Counted from the first letter of the stretch, positions 1 to 8,468 are shown. The stretch is DNA of 29,415 nucleotides from an uncultured Alphaproteobacteria bacterium (GCA_900540425.1 UQFU01000013.1:1-29415); one strand, 5' to 3'. Program-made: numbers and translations. The notes: generated by a model from the letters alone, not told the origin.

Positions 1-399
1 GTTGAGAATCGCCCGCCACAGCAATATGGCCCGCGGCGTATGGTCAAGATTGGTGATAATGGTTGCGCCGGTGGTGCTGATTCCCGAAGAGGCTTCGAAT
101 ACGGCGTCGGCCCAATTTTCGACGGTTCCGTACAGAATAAACGGAATTGAGGCGATTAAAGTTACCGAAAACCAGCTGACGACCGTCAACAAATATCCCT
201 GCTGGAGGCTGACTTTGTCTATGCGGATTTTATTGGCCAGAAACATGGACATTCCCAGAAACAGGGCAATAATTGAGGATGAAAAAAACGGCGACCAGGA
301 GTTTCCGGTATCATAAACGTCTAAAGCGGCGGGAAAAAGCATTGCCAATCCCAATACACTTATAAAATAGCCACTTATCATTAATACCGGCTGCCACAT
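1..399 (-). CDS. trkH: TrkH-type potassium uptake channel subunit, N-terminal part (runs off left edge)
   Basis: Leftward gene starting at ATG 397-399, 133 codons visible, with its C-terminus outside the window. Reading the minus strand gives hydrophobic helices followed by DAVFEASSGISTTGATII, which is the first pore loop and selectivity-filter region of TrkH/KtrB-type K+ channels (family pattern: FEA..GFTTTGAT). TrkH forms the inner-membrane pore that works with the NAD-binding regulator TrkA; a trkA gene lies about 22 kb away at 21952-23310, so the two subunits are not in one operon here. A GGA-containing ribosome-binding site (AAGGAAAC) sits just upstream of the chosen start; an in-frame ATG at 379-381 is an alternative. 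Family assignment rests on the pore-loop motif and hydrophobicity, seen directly; function is inferred from the family. Confidence 0.85.
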   Translation of the reverse strand, partial: MWQPVLMISGYFISVLGLAMLFPAALDVYDTGNSWSPFFSSSIIALFLGMSMFLANKIRIDKVSLQQGYLLTVVSWFSVTLIASIPFILYGTVENWADAVFEASSGISTTGATIITNLDHTPRAILLWRAILN

Positions 400-430
400 T
401 GTTTGTTTCCTTACTTGTCCGGCATTACAA

Positions 431-1315
431 TCAGAGAGCGACGTCCTGTGAGATGCCGTTGTTGACCAGTGTATGGTTTATACTGATATGGCGGACATAG
501 CACATTCCGGTAGCAACACCCTGTCTGGTGTAGGCTTCGATAATACATTTGACCGGATCCCTACCAATCAGATTTTGTAAGAATTCTTTGCCGGCCATTC
601 CGTCGGTGCTGGTGGGATCGACATATATTCCAAAAAGAAAGATGTCGTTTCCTCCGATGATGATTTCATTGGCATTGACGACATAGGCTTCACCGTTAAT
701 TTCCTGCGGGGTGTCGAGATAAATCAGATCCAGCTTGCGCCGGCGGCTGTTGTCAGCTTTGTTTGCAGGAAGAGGTGCCGGTTCGGCACTTTCTGTTTCC
801 GGTTCAGACACTACAGGAACCGGCGGAACAGCTTTAGCTTCGGGCTCATTTTCAAACTGCGGGGCAAGAGGCTGGTTCTTCTGCGCCATGATATCTACCC
901 GGACGGGCGTTTCGGCGTTTTTGGCTTTTTCAAAAATTTGGCGGCGCAGCTGCTGTTCGGCTTCGTAACTTTCAACGACCTTGTCTATGTTGTGCTGCGG
1001 CGTTTCCGGCTGCGCAGACGAGGAAAGTCCGGGAAAAGAAAGTTTGCCGCTTTCGGGAAGAAACTCTTTGCTTTTGCTGACAATCTGTTCGCTTACAGGG
1101 CCGAACAGATTTTTTATTTTATTCCAATACCAGATATGGACTTCTGCCGGACGGGCTCCGATAAAGGTTGGTATCAGATACATCAGGATCAGGAGCGGAA
1201 CAAAAATATAGGGCTTGCGGAGCGGCCAGAGGAGCAGCATAACCAGCCGGTGAACCAATCCGGCAATGCCGCCGCCGGAACGAAGTTCATTATTGCGTGT
1301 TTGACGTTGTTTCAT
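431..1315 (-). CDS. Membrane-anchored protein with degenerate staphylococcal-nuclease-like (OB-fold) C-terminal domain
   Basis: A 294-aa protein from ATG 1313-1315; an upstream in-frame TTG at 1417 would add 34 residues but has no ribosome-binding site. Order of parts: a basic N-terminus, one strongly hydrophobic segment (about residues 35-55), an acidic, Pro/Ala/Glu-rich linker (roughly 75-195), then a C-terminal domain of about 90 residues. That domain keeps the outline of the SNase/thermonuclease fold (INGEAYVVNANEIIIGG, FLFGIYVDP, AGKEFLQNLIG, GVATGMCYV, INHTLVNNGI). In active SNases the region equivalent to IFLFGIYVDP reads I-R-L-x-G-I-D-x-P-E and carries a catalytic Arg and nearby acids; here the Arg is Phe and the Glu is absent, so it is probably a non-catalytic binding module. 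It lies just upstream of trkH on the same strand, 31 bp apart. A role in envelope binding or sensing is inference. Confidence 0.7.
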   Translation of the reverse strand: MKQRQTRNNELRSGGGIAGLVHRLVMLLLWPLRKPYIFVPLLILMYLIPTFIGARPAEVHIWYWNKIKNLFGPVSEQIVSKSKEFLPESGKLSFPGLSSSAQPETPQHNIDKVVESYEAEQQLRRQIFEKAKNAETPVRVDIMAQKNQPLAPQFENEPEAKAVPPVPVVSEPETESAEPAPLPANKADNSRRRKLDLIYLDTPQEINGEAYVVNANEIIIGGNDIFLFGIYVDPTSTDGMAGKEFLQNLIGRDPVKCIIEAYTRQGVATGMCYVRHISINHTLVNNGISQDVAL

Positions 1316-1443
1316 TGGGTTTATTCCACTTCTTATCCTTAATGGTTGTTTATCGCCGGATTTATTAATTTTTTTTCGAAATTCAATCGGGTTTGGCACG
1401 ATTGGCAAAATTCTCAAATAAAAAATAAAAGCGGCAGATTCCG

Positions 1444-1449
1444 ATTATA
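1444..1449 (-). promoter_or_regulatory. Possible -10 box (TATAAT) upstream of the SNase-like gene
   Basis: The minus strand reads a perfect TATAAT in the AT-rich gap 1316-1597, but no good -35 hexamer lies 16-18 bp upstream. It would give a leader of roughly 120 nt before the ATG at 1315. Weak evidence, since the gap is AT-rich throughout and such hexamers arise by chance. Confidence 0.3.
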
Positions 1450-1604
1450 ATTCTTCATTGACATTATTAACCGCGAATGTTAAAAAACAGTTATCTTTAT
1501 TTACTATTTATTTTTAATTACTATATTTTTCTCAAAAAAAATACAGGCAAGGGTTTTAGGAACTGCCGCTTGTTCATAATTAATCGTAAGTTAAAAAATG
1601 TTTA

Positions 1605-1636
1605 GAAAAGCCGGCGTTGTGAAACCCCGGCTTTTC
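1605..1636 (-). terminator. Rho-independent terminator of the long leftward cluster
   Basis: A perfect 10-bp inverted repeat (GAAAAGCCGG at 1605-1614, CCGGCTTTTC at 1627-1636) encloses a 12-nt loop. It begins 6 nt past the stop of the acyltransferase gene at 1643. On the minus strand the stem is followed by a T-rich stretch (CTTTTCTAAACATTTTTT). It therefore plausibly ends the transcript that runs leftward from the MltB/RlpA region. Confidence 0.75.
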
Positions 1637-1642
1637 GCCTGT

Positions 1643-2269
1643 TTAAGGGAGTTTTTGAAATGCCTGTTCCAAGGCGCTGAAATCATTGTTGCTCAGAAAC
1701 GGCCGCAACCGTTCAAATTTATCTTTCGGCAATTCATAAATCCGCATCTCCAGAAGGCGTTTTATGATTGTATCATCAAATCTTTTCCTCAAGGTATGCG
1801 CCGGATTTCCTCCTACCACTTCATAAGGGGCAACATCTTTGACAACAATGCTTCCGGCCGCGACAACCGCCCCCTCCCCGATGGAAATTCCCGGAAGAAT
1901 AACGCTTCGCATGCCAATCCAGACACCGTCGCCGATACGGGTGTCGCCCTTTTGCCGATACGAACGCAGGACGTCGTCCAGAAAAGGATAGTCGCTGAAC
2001 CAGTCTGTCCGGTGGGTATTGTTGCCGCCCATCAGGATAACGGTTTCGGCGCCGATACAGACATAATCGCCGATGTAGAGTTTGTCCAGTTCCCATTGCG
2101 GCTGCCATTTTTGACTGCTGATTTTGTCGCCGTACAAATAGCGAACCACATAATCTTCAAAATCCGGCGTCCAGGCATTGCTGTAATAACTATGAGTTCC
2201 CCGAATGACAATATTAGGGTTTTGAACAGTTTGATGCAGGTATTCGACTTCCGACCAATGTTTGCTCAT
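1643..2269 (-). CDS. CatB/Vat-type (xenobiotic acyltransferase family) hexapeptide-repeat acetyltransferase
   Basis: A 208-aa protein with the hallmark of left-handed parallel beta-helix acyltransferases of the XAT class (CatB chloramphenicol and Vat streptogramin acetyltransferases): the active-site segment MGGNNTHRTDW (His at residue 86), then WFSDYPF, a run of hexapeptide repeats (IGDGVWIGMRSVILPGISIGEGAVVAAGSIVVKDV) and the terminal VVGGNPA signature. The family transfers acetyl groups from acetyl-CoA to a hydroxyl on a small molecule; the acceptor cannot be read here. Chromosomal members in housekeeping operons are often not resistance genes. Its ATG overlaps the stop of the upstream DHH gene by one base (TAATG), which implies translational coupling. 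It is the last gene before the terminator at 1605-1636. Confidence 0.85.
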   Translation of the reverse strand: MSKHWSEVEYLHQTVQNPNIVIRGTHSYYSNAWTPDFEDYVVRYLYGDKISSQKWQPQWELDKLYIGDYVCIGAETVILMGGNNTHRTDWFSDYPFLDDVLRSYRQKGDTRIGDGVWIGMRSVILPGISIGEGAVVAAGSIVVKDVAPYEVVGGNPAHTLRKRFDDTIIKRLLEMRIYELPKDKFERLRPFLSNNDFSALEQAFQKLP

Positions 2270-3144
2270 TAGTATTTTCCCGGGCGGCGCTGTCCGTTTT
2301 GCAAAAACTCCGGCAGCTGCTTCAAGCCCGATGCTCCGGCGGCGCCTTTGTGTCCGCCGCCGCCGAACGAAGCCGCTATTTTGGACGCGTCAACTTCAGG
2401 GGCGTTGGAATAAAAGGTCAGGTTCCAGGTTCCTTTGCTGCTTTTGTAAAAATTTACCATAACCTGATAATCGGCAAGGTTTTCCAGAGAATCAAAAAAT
2501 TCGGAGTACCCCTGAGCCATATTGGCGCAGATGCATTTATAACCGCATACCTGGCTTTCAAAGCTCATGGAGCGAACCAGGCGGTAGTTGCGCACCTTGA
2601 TCCAGGATAAGATTGCGCGCCCCTTCTCGACCATGGCGGGAATGTCAATTTGGCCGTTAATGAGCCTTTGCCAGATTTCGTCGCCGGGACGGTTAACCCC
2701 CATGGACTGAAAAGCGTATTCAAACGGGCGAACACGGTCATCACGCAAATCGAAAATATCATTCAGGCCGAGGAGTTCGATTCCCAACGGAACCGGACGG
2801 CCGGGATAGAAATATTCCCAGGTCAGAATCAGCGCCGCGGTGCCGGAACGGCGCAAACCTTTAATCGGCTCGTATTTTCCGCTGCTCATGTATTCGTCAT
2901 ATTGCTTAATAACCGAAATGTGGTGGTCAATCCAAGTGAAATCTTTAGTTTTGCTGAGCTCAAACATTAACTCCATAGGCAAGGCAATATCACAGACGAT
3001 GATTTTATCGTGCTTTTTTATTTCTTCCAAAGGAACTTCCATGTCATGATTGAAGCCATAAAATTCAATATCGGGATACACACTTTTGACAATGGCAGCA
3101 GAACCTTTGCCGTCATGATCGGCAATGTGATATATACACAACAT
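2269..3144 (-). CDS. DHH-family phosphoesterase
   Basis: A 291-aa protein with both parts of the DHH superfamily. The N-terminal metal-binding domain has an early acidic motif (HIADHDGKG, residues 6-14), CDIALP (51-56) and the signature WIDHH (DHH at 73-75). A C-terminal DHHA1-type substrate-binding domain carries GGGGHKGAAGAS. The family includes NrnA/oligoribonuclease, pAp phosphatase, cyclic-dinucleotide phosphodiesterases and RecJ. The size fits NrnA-like enzymes more than RecJ, but the N-terminal DHDG pattern and short spacing make exact substrate uncertain. An AAAGGA ribosome-binding site precedes ATG 3142-3144, and a 26-bp gap separates it from the metallo-hydrolase gene. It joins two other predicted phosphoesterases or nucleases in the same run, so nucleotide turnover is a reasonable inference. 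Confidence 0.85.
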   Translation of the reverse strand: MLCIYHIADHDGKGSAAIVKSVYPDIEFYGFNHDMEVPLEEIKKHDKIIVCDIALPMELMFELSKTKDFTWIDHHISVIKQYDEYMSSGKYEPIKGLRRSGTAALILTWEYFYPGRPVPLGIELLGLNDIFDLRDDRVRPFEYAFQSMGVNRPGDEIWQRLINGQIDIPAMVEKGRAILSWIKVRNYRLVRSMSFESQVCGYKCICANMAQGYSEFFDSLENLADYQVMVNFYKSSKGTWNLTFYSNAPEVDASKIAASFGGGGHKGAAGASGLKQLPEFLQNGQRRPGKY

Positions 3145-3170
3145 CAGATTTATTCCTTTCTTTTATATCT

Positions 3171-3956
3171 CTAAAATTCAACAATCAGATTATCATATGC
3201 CGGGCGCACGAAATCCGGCGTCAGTCGGTTAATGTTATCATAGTCGCATTCGTTTGTCATGTGGTTAATCAAAACTTTCTGCGGATTAATCCTTTTAATT
3301 ACCGACATAATCTCGTCAAGGCTGGCATGCTGCACTTCCCCTCTGATGGTCGTAAGCGGAATAACCATGAGTTTGGGTTGTTTTGTAATCATTTTATAAG
3401 CGCTGCCGGCCAGGGATTTGAAATCGGCAATGTGCACATATTCGCCGTCGTCAAAAACATATCCCAGGCATTCCGGGCAATGGTCTTTGAGTTTTATCGG
3501 CGTGATTTTAACGCCTTTGACATAAAAAGGATGATTGGCTTTGACAACATTGGGAATCAGGCTCGGCCTTTGCATGACGTTATTGGTTTTTTTGACCGAG
3601 GCAATCAGGTAATCAAATCTTTTCTTAATGGCTTTATGCGTTATCCGACCGGCATAAAAGTTCAGACTTTGACGGCTGATGCGGTTGATTTCACGCAAGT
3701 CGTCGATGCCATGGAGGTGGTCGGCATGAGAATGCGTGTACAAAACGCCGTCAATATCCCTGATGTTTTGATTAATCAACTGGGTACGCAAGTCCGGGCT
3801 GGTATCTATCAGCAGTTTGACGCCGTTGTATTCAAGATAGGTTGTGGTGCGCAACCGGTTGTTTTTGAGGTTTTCGGGATTGCATTCGCCCCAGCCGCGT
3901 CCCAACGACGGAACGCCCATTGCCGCCCCGCAACCCAAAATAATCAGACGGTTCAT
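3171..3956 (-). CDS. Metallo-beta-lactamase-fold phosphodiesterase, PhnP-like
   Basis: A 261-aa MBL-fold hydrolase. The metal-binding motif THSHADH (His75, His77, Asp79, His80) follows the conserved LLIDTSPDLRTQ segment; further metal ligands are supplied by HIADF and by LINHMTNECD near the C-terminus. This set matches the group annotated as phosphoribosyl 1,2-cyclic phosphate phosphodiesterase/PhnP-like, found directly after tatD in many alphaproteobacteria. No phn (phosphonate) genes are nearby, so the in vivo substrate is open and a general cyclic-phosphate or RNA/DNA-end hydrolase is possible. The ATG overlaps the tatD stop by 4 bp (ATGA). The gene ends with TAG, relevant to the amber codon in the mltB frame upstream. 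Confidence 0.85.
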   Translation of the reverse strand: MNRLIILGCGAAMGVPSLGRGWGECNPENLKNNRLRTTTYLEYNGVKLLIDTSPDLRTQLINQNIRDIDGVLYTHSHADHLHGIDDLREINRISRQSLNFYAGRITHKAIKKRFDYLIASVKKTNNVMQRPSLIPNVVKANHPFYVKGVKITPIKLKDHCPECLGYVFDDGEYVHIADFKSLAGSAYKMITKQPKLMVIPLTTIRGEVQHASLDEIMSVIKRINPQKVLINHMTNECDYDNINRLTPDFVRPAYDNLIVEF

Positions 3957-4750
3957 TTGTAATCATACCTCCCTTTGTCGCTGGCTTTGCGGAACAGATT
4001 GTGAAAGTTGTCCGAAGTGATTTGCGCCAATTTTTCAAAAGGAATATCTTTCAGCTGCGCCAGGCGTTCGGCCGTGTAACGGACAAACGAAGGCTCATTG
4101 CGGCGGCCGCGCATCGGAATAGGCGCCAAAAACGGCGAATCGGTTTCGACCAGAAGGCGTTCCAACGGAACATCCTTGAAAATGTCGCGCAATTCTCCGG
4201 ATTTGTTAAAAGTAATAATACCGGAAGCAGAGATATAAAAACCGATGGAAAGGGCAAATTCGGCCAATTTTCGAGAAGTGCTGAAACAATGTATTTCTCC
4301 GCTGAACGGTGCTTTTTTGTAGTATTCGTCCAAAATGGCAATGGTATCGTCGTCGGCGTCGCGGGTATGGATAATCAGCGGCAGGCCGGTCTGCTGGGCG
4401 GCAATAATCTGTTCAATGAAGATTTTTTTCTGAATATCGGGAGGCGAATAGTCGTAATAGTAATCCAATCCGCATTCTCCGATAGCCACCACTTTTTTGT
4501 GATGTGATTTTTCGACAAAGTCCGCCGCCTTAATATCAGGATATTCGGCGGCGTTATGCGGATGGACGCCGACGGCGGTATAGATAAACGGGTATGTTTC
4601 CGACAAGGCCAGCTGGCGGTCAAGTTCGTTGATATTGTTTCCGGCATTGAGCATGGCGGTAACGCCGGCCTCTCGGGCCCGCGCCATAATTTCATCAAAG
4701 TCTTCGTCAAAGTCATTAAAATCAAGGTGACAGTGGCTGTCGATTAACAT
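3953..4750 (-). CDS. tatD: TatD-family metal-dependent DNase
   Basis: A 265-aa TIM-barrel hydrolase with the ordered TatD metal ligands: DSHCHLDF at the N-terminus, GECGLDYYYDYSP in the middle, LIIHTRDADDD, IHCFSTS and LVETDSPFLAP near the C-terminus. TatD enzymes are cytoplasmic Mg2+-dependent 3'-5' exonucleases and AP-type DNases acting in DNA repair and fragment turnover. Length is typical (about 260 aa). The start follows the holB stop by a single base. In most alphaproteobacteria metG sits between holB and tatD; here it is absent. Confidence 0.92.
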   Translation of the reverse strand: MLIDSHCHLDFNDFDEDFDEIMARAREAGVTAMLNAGNNINELDRQLALSETYPFIYTAVGVHPHNAAEYPDIKAADFVEKSHHKKVVAIGECGLDYYYDYSPPDIQKKIFIEQIIAAQQTGLPLIIHTRDADDDTIAILDEYYKKAPFSGEIHCFSTSRKLAEFALSIGFYISASGIITFNKSGELRDIFKDVPLERLLVETDSPFLAPIPMRGRRNEPSFVRYTAERLAQLKDIPFEKLAQITSDNFHNLFRKASDKGRYDYK

Positions 4751-4751
4751 T

Positions 4752-5807
4752 TTACATCCTCTTGCATAAATTGGTGATAACGGTCAACAATGCCTGTTTG
4801 CGGTCCAGATTCAGGCTGTCGGTTTCACTAAAGGTTTTTATGGCGTCGTCCCAGCTTCGGGCGAGATTTTCGATATCAGAAACTTCGCGGATAAGCTGGT
4901 GAATCAACTTTAAGATCAGGCTTTGGACCAGATAATAATTGTCCTCATCGGCAACGGCGGCATCGCAAAAACTTAAAAGTTCGGCAAGTTTGAAGCCGGA
5001 GCCGGATGTTACGATTTTTTTGAGCCTTTCATATTTTCCCAAGGCGTCGTTATCCGCATAGTTCAATGTCTTGCCGATACTTCCGGAGCCAATTTCAACC
5101 AAGCCTTTGATTTCCGGTTCCGAAAGACCGGGGCGATAACGGCGCAGCAAACTGCCGAGGTTGGCATCATTCAGCGGTTTCAGAAGCAGCTTGGCACAGC
5201 GTGATTTGATGGTCGGGAGCAACCGGTTGGGATTGTGGGAAATCAGCAACAATACGGTTTGGTGCGGCGGTTCTTCCAGAATTTTGAGAATAGCATTGGC
5301 GCTGGCCGTATTCATATCGTCGATACTGTCGACAATGACAACCCGCCAGCCGTCTTGCGACGATTTTTTGGAAAGAAATTCGTTGATTGTCCTGACATCG
5401 TCTACCCTGATGAAAGCCGAGCGCTTCAGTCCCTGCATTTCTTCTCCCGACAGCTGTTCGCCGTCTTTGATGGCTTTGATGATTTTGCGGCGGTCGGCAT
5501 CGGTGTAGTCCCGTTCGATAATTTTCAGGTCGGGATGTGCGTTGTTAGACACCAGTTTAAACACCTGGTTATCCGGAGAAACATCCAAAGAAACGTATTG
5601 GTCTTTGCGAGAAGTATCGGCAGACAACAAGAAACGGGCAAATTTGTATGCCAGCGTGGCTTTGCCGATGCCCTCGACACCGGAAAACAGCCAGGAATTA
5701 TGCAGAGAATTGTTTTTCCAAGCTTCTAGCAAAAAATTTTCGGCTTCTTCATGACCGAGAAGATAGGAATTATCGCGCGGTGATATATAAGATAAGCCTT
5801 CGGGCAT
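4752..5807 (-). CDS. holB: DNA polymerase III subunit delta' (clamp loader)
   Basis: A 351-aa AAA+ protein. It has a Walker-A-like loop (GVEGIGKATLA, near residue 43), a Walker-B/sensor region (VVIVDSIDDMN), the family signature ASANAILKILEEPP and the SRC motif (TIKSRCAKL). These are the features of delta', the stationary subunit of the clamp-loader pentamer that loads the beta clamp on DNA. The zinc-binding cysteine cluster of enterobacterial HolB is not evident, as is common in alphaproteobacteria. The ATG overlaps the tmk stop by one base (TGATG). The tmk-holB pairing is widely conserved and supports the call. Confidence 0.9.
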   Translation of the reverse strand: MPEGLSYISPRDNSYLLGHEEAENFLLEAWKNNSLHNSWLFSGVEGIGKATLAYKFARFLLSADTSRKDQYVSLDVSPDNQVFKLVSNNAHPDLKIIERDYTDADRRKIIKAIKDGEQLSGEEMQGLKRSAFIRVDDVRTINEFLSKKSSQDGWRVVIVDSIDDMNTASANAILKILEEPPHQTVLLLISHNPNRLLPTIKSRCAKLLLKPLNDANLGSLLRRYRPGLSEPEIKGLVEIGSGSIGKTLNYADNDALGKYERLKKIVTSGSGFKLAELLSFCDAAVADEDNYYLVQSLILKLIHQLIREVSDIENLARSWDDAIKTFSETDSLNLDRKQALLTVITNLCKRM

Positions 5808-6463
5808 CAGTCTAACCCAAACCTTTCAGCAACTGCTTTGACAATTTCGGCATGCAGGTCGCCGATGCTTTTGTCAGCGTTCAAAACCACAAAACGTTCC
5901 GGCTCGGCTGCCGCCATTTCAAGATAGCCGCGGCGCATGTTGTTATGGAACTCCAGTTCGCGGCTTTCAAAGCGGGTTTCTTTGATTTCCATTCCTTCCG
6001 CCTTGTGCAGAGAGCGCGCCAATCCGGTTTGCGGATCAATATCAAGAAGAATGGTCAAATCCGGCTTAAAGTTGCCGACGGCCAAAGCATATAGCCGGTG
6101 CAGCACGTCTTGCGAAACGCGTTTGTCATAACCGTAATACTGATAAGCCATGGTTGAATCGGCAAAACGGTCGCTCAGCACCCATTCGCCGTTTTCCAGC
6201 GCCGGCCATATTTTATCAATCAAATGGACACGGCGGTCGGCATAATACAACAAAGCTTCGGCAATCGGATCAAATTTGTTTTTGTCGCCGCAGACCAATA
6301 GTTTTCGCAATTCCAGCCCAACCGGCGTTCCGCCGGGTTCTTTGGTCCGGATATTGCGAATGTGCCGGGAAGACAGATAATCGGACAGCAGCCGGAGCTG
6401 TGTTGATTTTCCGGTTCCCTCCCCTCCTTCAAAGGTGATAAACCGTCCGCGGTTTTCGGGCAT
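5807..6463 (-). CDS. tmk: Thymidylate kinase
   Basis: A 218-aa P-loop kinase converting dTMP to dTDP. Visible motifs: RFITFEGGEGTGKSTQ (Walker A), the TKEPGGTPVG segment, LSDRFADSTMAYQYYG (DR motif that positions the nucleotide) and the lid region near FESRELEF. The start at ATG 6461-6463 is preferred because GGAGGA lies about 8 nt upstream inside the end of the carboxypeptidase gene and the protein then begins at the usual point; an in-frame start 69 nt further up would overlap that gene. Length is normal for the family (about 210 aa). Confidence 0.93.
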   Translation of the reverse strand: MPENRGRFITFEGGEGTGKSTQLRLLSDYLSSRHIRNIRTKEPGGTPVGLELRKLLVCGDKNKFDPIAEALLYYADRRVHLIDKIWPALENGEWVLSDRFADSTMAYQYYGYDKRVSQDVLHRLYALAVGNFKPDLTILLDIDPQTGLARSLHKAEGMEIKETRFESRELEFHNNMRRGYLEMAAAEPERFVVLNADKSIGDLHAEIVKAVAERFGLD

Positions 6464-6464
6464 G

Positions 6465-7622
6465 TTAAATTCCTCCGAACAGCAGGTAATGCAGATTTGA
6501 AACAATCCGCCCGAAGAAGCCGAGCTTTTCAACGTCCCGGTCGGCAGTCAACGGAATCTCAAAATCCCCCTGCCCCGGAATGTCGACTTTGATCGTTCCG
6601 AGCCTGTCGCCTTTTTTTATGGGAGCGGTTACCGGTTTGTCATAAACGGCCGTCATTTTGACTTTGTTAACGCTGCTTTTTTTCAGCGTCCGGCGAACAT
6701 CGCGGTCAACAACCAGATTGATATTGTTCTCGCTTCCCAGCCAAACCGGAATTTCGGCAATAACCTGATTCTTTTTGAACAATGTATAGTTGGAAAATTC
6801 CCGAAAGCCCCAGCTCATGAGCTTTTCGGCCTCTTCCGAACGTTCTTTGTTGCTTTTGAGCCCGGCCATAACGCTGATTAGGCGGCGGTTGTCCTTTTTG
6901 GCGGAAGCGACGAGGCAGAAACCGGCTTCTTCCGTATGTCCGGTTTTCAGGCCGTCGGCATAAGGCATGCTGTAAAGCAACGGATTACGGTTGCCCTGTT
7001 TGATATTATTGTGCGTATAAGTATGTTCGGAGAAAATGTGGTAGAATTCGGGAAATTCGGAAATTATAACCCGCGCCAGCCGAGCCAGGTCTTCAACCGA
7101 CATCAGCTGGTCGGGATGCGGCCAGCCGGTGGCATTGGCAAAGGAACTGTGTTTCAGTCCCAGCTGCCGGGCTTTTTTCTGCATATCGGCGGCAAAATCT
7201 TCCTCACTGCCGGAAAGGTTTTCGGCGGCGACGATACAAGCGTCATTTCCGGACTGGATAATAATTCCCTGGATCAAATCCCGAACCGGAACCTTTTCGC
7301 CGATTTTCAAAAACATAGTTGAACTGCCGCTGGCAGCCCCGCCCTTGCGCCAGGCGTTTTCGCTGACTGTAAAGGTATCGTCCAAGGAGAGCGAGCCGTC
7401 TTTGAGTTTTTCAAAAATCATATAGATGGTCATCAATTTGCTCATTGACGCCGGCGGAATCATTTTCTGGTGGTCTTTGGCATAGAGGTACTGGCCGGTT
7501 TCATAGTCCATTACCAAAACATTTTTGGCCGAAGTTTCAATAGCCGATGCCGGCCGCAACGTTGAGGCCAACATTCCCGAAACGAACAATGTGGTCAGAT
7601 ACAGCTTATTTTTTAACAACAT
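6465..7622 (-). CDS. D-alanyl-D-alanine carboxypeptidase (PBP5/6 class, peptidase S11)
   Basis: A 385-aa penicillin-binding protein with an N-terminal signal sequence (hydrophobic residues about 8-22, Ala-rich cleavage region near AsaIET) and the three active-site motifs in order: SMSK (S59-K62, nucleophile Ser59), SGN (124-126) and KTG (226-228). A C-terminal beta-domain of the PBP5_C type follows, and the last residues form a hydrophobic/amphipathic tail (LGFFGRIVSNLHYLLFGG) typical of membrane tethering. It trims the terminal D-Ala from peptidoglycan pentapeptides in the periplasm. An AAAGAGGTGAG ribosome-binding site precedes the ATG, 12 bp after the rlpA stop. The rlpA-dac-tmk-holB order is characteristic of alphaproteobacteria. 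Confidence 0.93.
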   Translation of the reverse strand: MLLKNKLYLTTLFVSGMLASTLRPASAIETSAKNVLVMDYETGQYLYAKDHQKMIPPASMSKLMTIYMIFEKLKDGSLSLDDTFTVSENAWRKGGAASGSSTMFLKIGEKVPVRDLIQGIIIQSGNDACIVAAENLSGSEEDFAADMQKKARQLGLKHSSFANATGWPHPDQLMSVEDLARLARVIISEFPEFYHIFSEHTYTHNNIKQGNRNPLLYSMPYADGLKTGHTEEAGFCLVASAKKDNRRLISVMAGLKSNKERSEEAEKLMSWGFREFSNYTLFKKNQVIAEIPVWLGSENNINLVVDRDVRRTLKKSSVNKVKMTAVYDKPVTAPIKKGDRLGTIKVDIPGQGDFEIPLTADRDVEKLGFFGRIVSNLHYLLFGGI

Positions 7623-7634
7623 TTCTCACCTCTT

Positions 7635-8468
7635 TCAGTCTTTGATAACTGCAGCTCCGGCAACGCCGAAGTTTTCTATTTGCGCCAGCGCCTTGCGGGC
7701 GTCGGCCTCACAGGTATAAGGCCCCATGCGCACGCGGTAATAGCGGTTGCCGTTGACGTCTGCGGGCATAGTACTGATATTGCCGAAACGGGTCAGCCGG
7801 GCAGTCAGATCGTCGGCCACTTCACGGCTGCTGAAGGAACCGGCCTGAACAAAATACTTTCCTTTCAAGGACTGTTGGGAGGTATAGCTGCGAACAGCGC
7901 CGGCATTGTCTTCAGGCAGCTGCTGAGCCAGTTTGGTTTCGGTTTTGTTCAGAATGGCCTGTTTCAGATCCTTGCTTTCTTCGGCCATGATCTCTACGCG
8001 CACTTTGGCCGTTCCTTTATTTTGGAAGCCCAATAGCTGGGCGCCGCGTTTGGAAATGTCAATAATCCGGTTTTTGGCAAAAGGACCGCGGTCATTCACG
8101 CGCAAAACCAGCGAGCGCCCGTTTTCCAGGTTGGTTACCCGGACAATCGAAGGCAGCGGCAGCGTACGGTGAGCCGCTGTTAGCGTATGCATATTATAAA
8201 CTTCGCCGTTGGCCGTGTATTTGGCATGAAAATCTTCGCCATACCAGGAAGCAGTACCGACTTCGCTGTAACCGTAATCTTCGGCCGGATAATACCATTG
8301 GCCGCGAATCTTATATGGTTTGCCGATTTTGTAGGAACTGCCCTTGGCGCTGAAAATCGACCGCTGGGAATATTCGCCCAAGTTAAGCCGATCGGAAGCG
8401 CAGCCGGAAAGCAGAAGAATCGCGGCAGCTGCCAGCGGAGTCAGCAGGTTGCGTTTAGTCAAGTTCAT
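7635..8468 (-). CDS. rlpA: RlpA-family septal lytic transglycosylase, lipoprotein with SPOR domain
   Basis: A 277-aa lipoprotein. The N-terminal signal ends in a lipobox (LLLSGC, Cys23). A double-psi beta-barrel domain spans about residues 65-160 and carries GTASWYGEDFHAKYTANGE, the LTAAHRTLPLP stretch and VLRVNDRGPF, whose Asp corresponds to the conserved catalytic-site region of RlpA. The C-terminal 70 residues form a SPOR domain (YFVQAGSFSSREVADDLTARL...YYRVRMGPY) that binds denuded glycan at the division septum. The protein should sit on the outer membrane facing the periplasm and cleave naked glycan strands. It lies between the split mltB gene and the carboxypeptidase gene on the same strand, a cell-wall remodelling group. 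Confidence 0.93.
   Translation of the reverse strand: MNLTKRNLLTPLAAAAILLLSGCASDRLNLGEYSQRSIFSAKGSSYKIGKPYKIRGQWYYPAEDYGYSEVGTASWYGEDFHAKYTANGEVYNMHTLTAAHRTLPLPSIVRVTNLENGRSLVLRVNDRGPFAKNRIIDISKRGAQLLGFQNKGTAKVRVEIMAEESKDLKQAILNKTETKLAQQLPEDNAGAVRSYTSQQSLKGKYFVQAGSFSSREVADDLTARLTRFGNISTMPADVNGNRYYRVRMGPYTCEADARKALAQIENFGVAGAAVIKD

Noticed and set aside
2..316. Rightward 104-aa frame at the left edge
   Set aside because: It lies opposite the trkH reading frame, whose pore-loop motif is clear; no ribosome-binding site or protein-like pattern.
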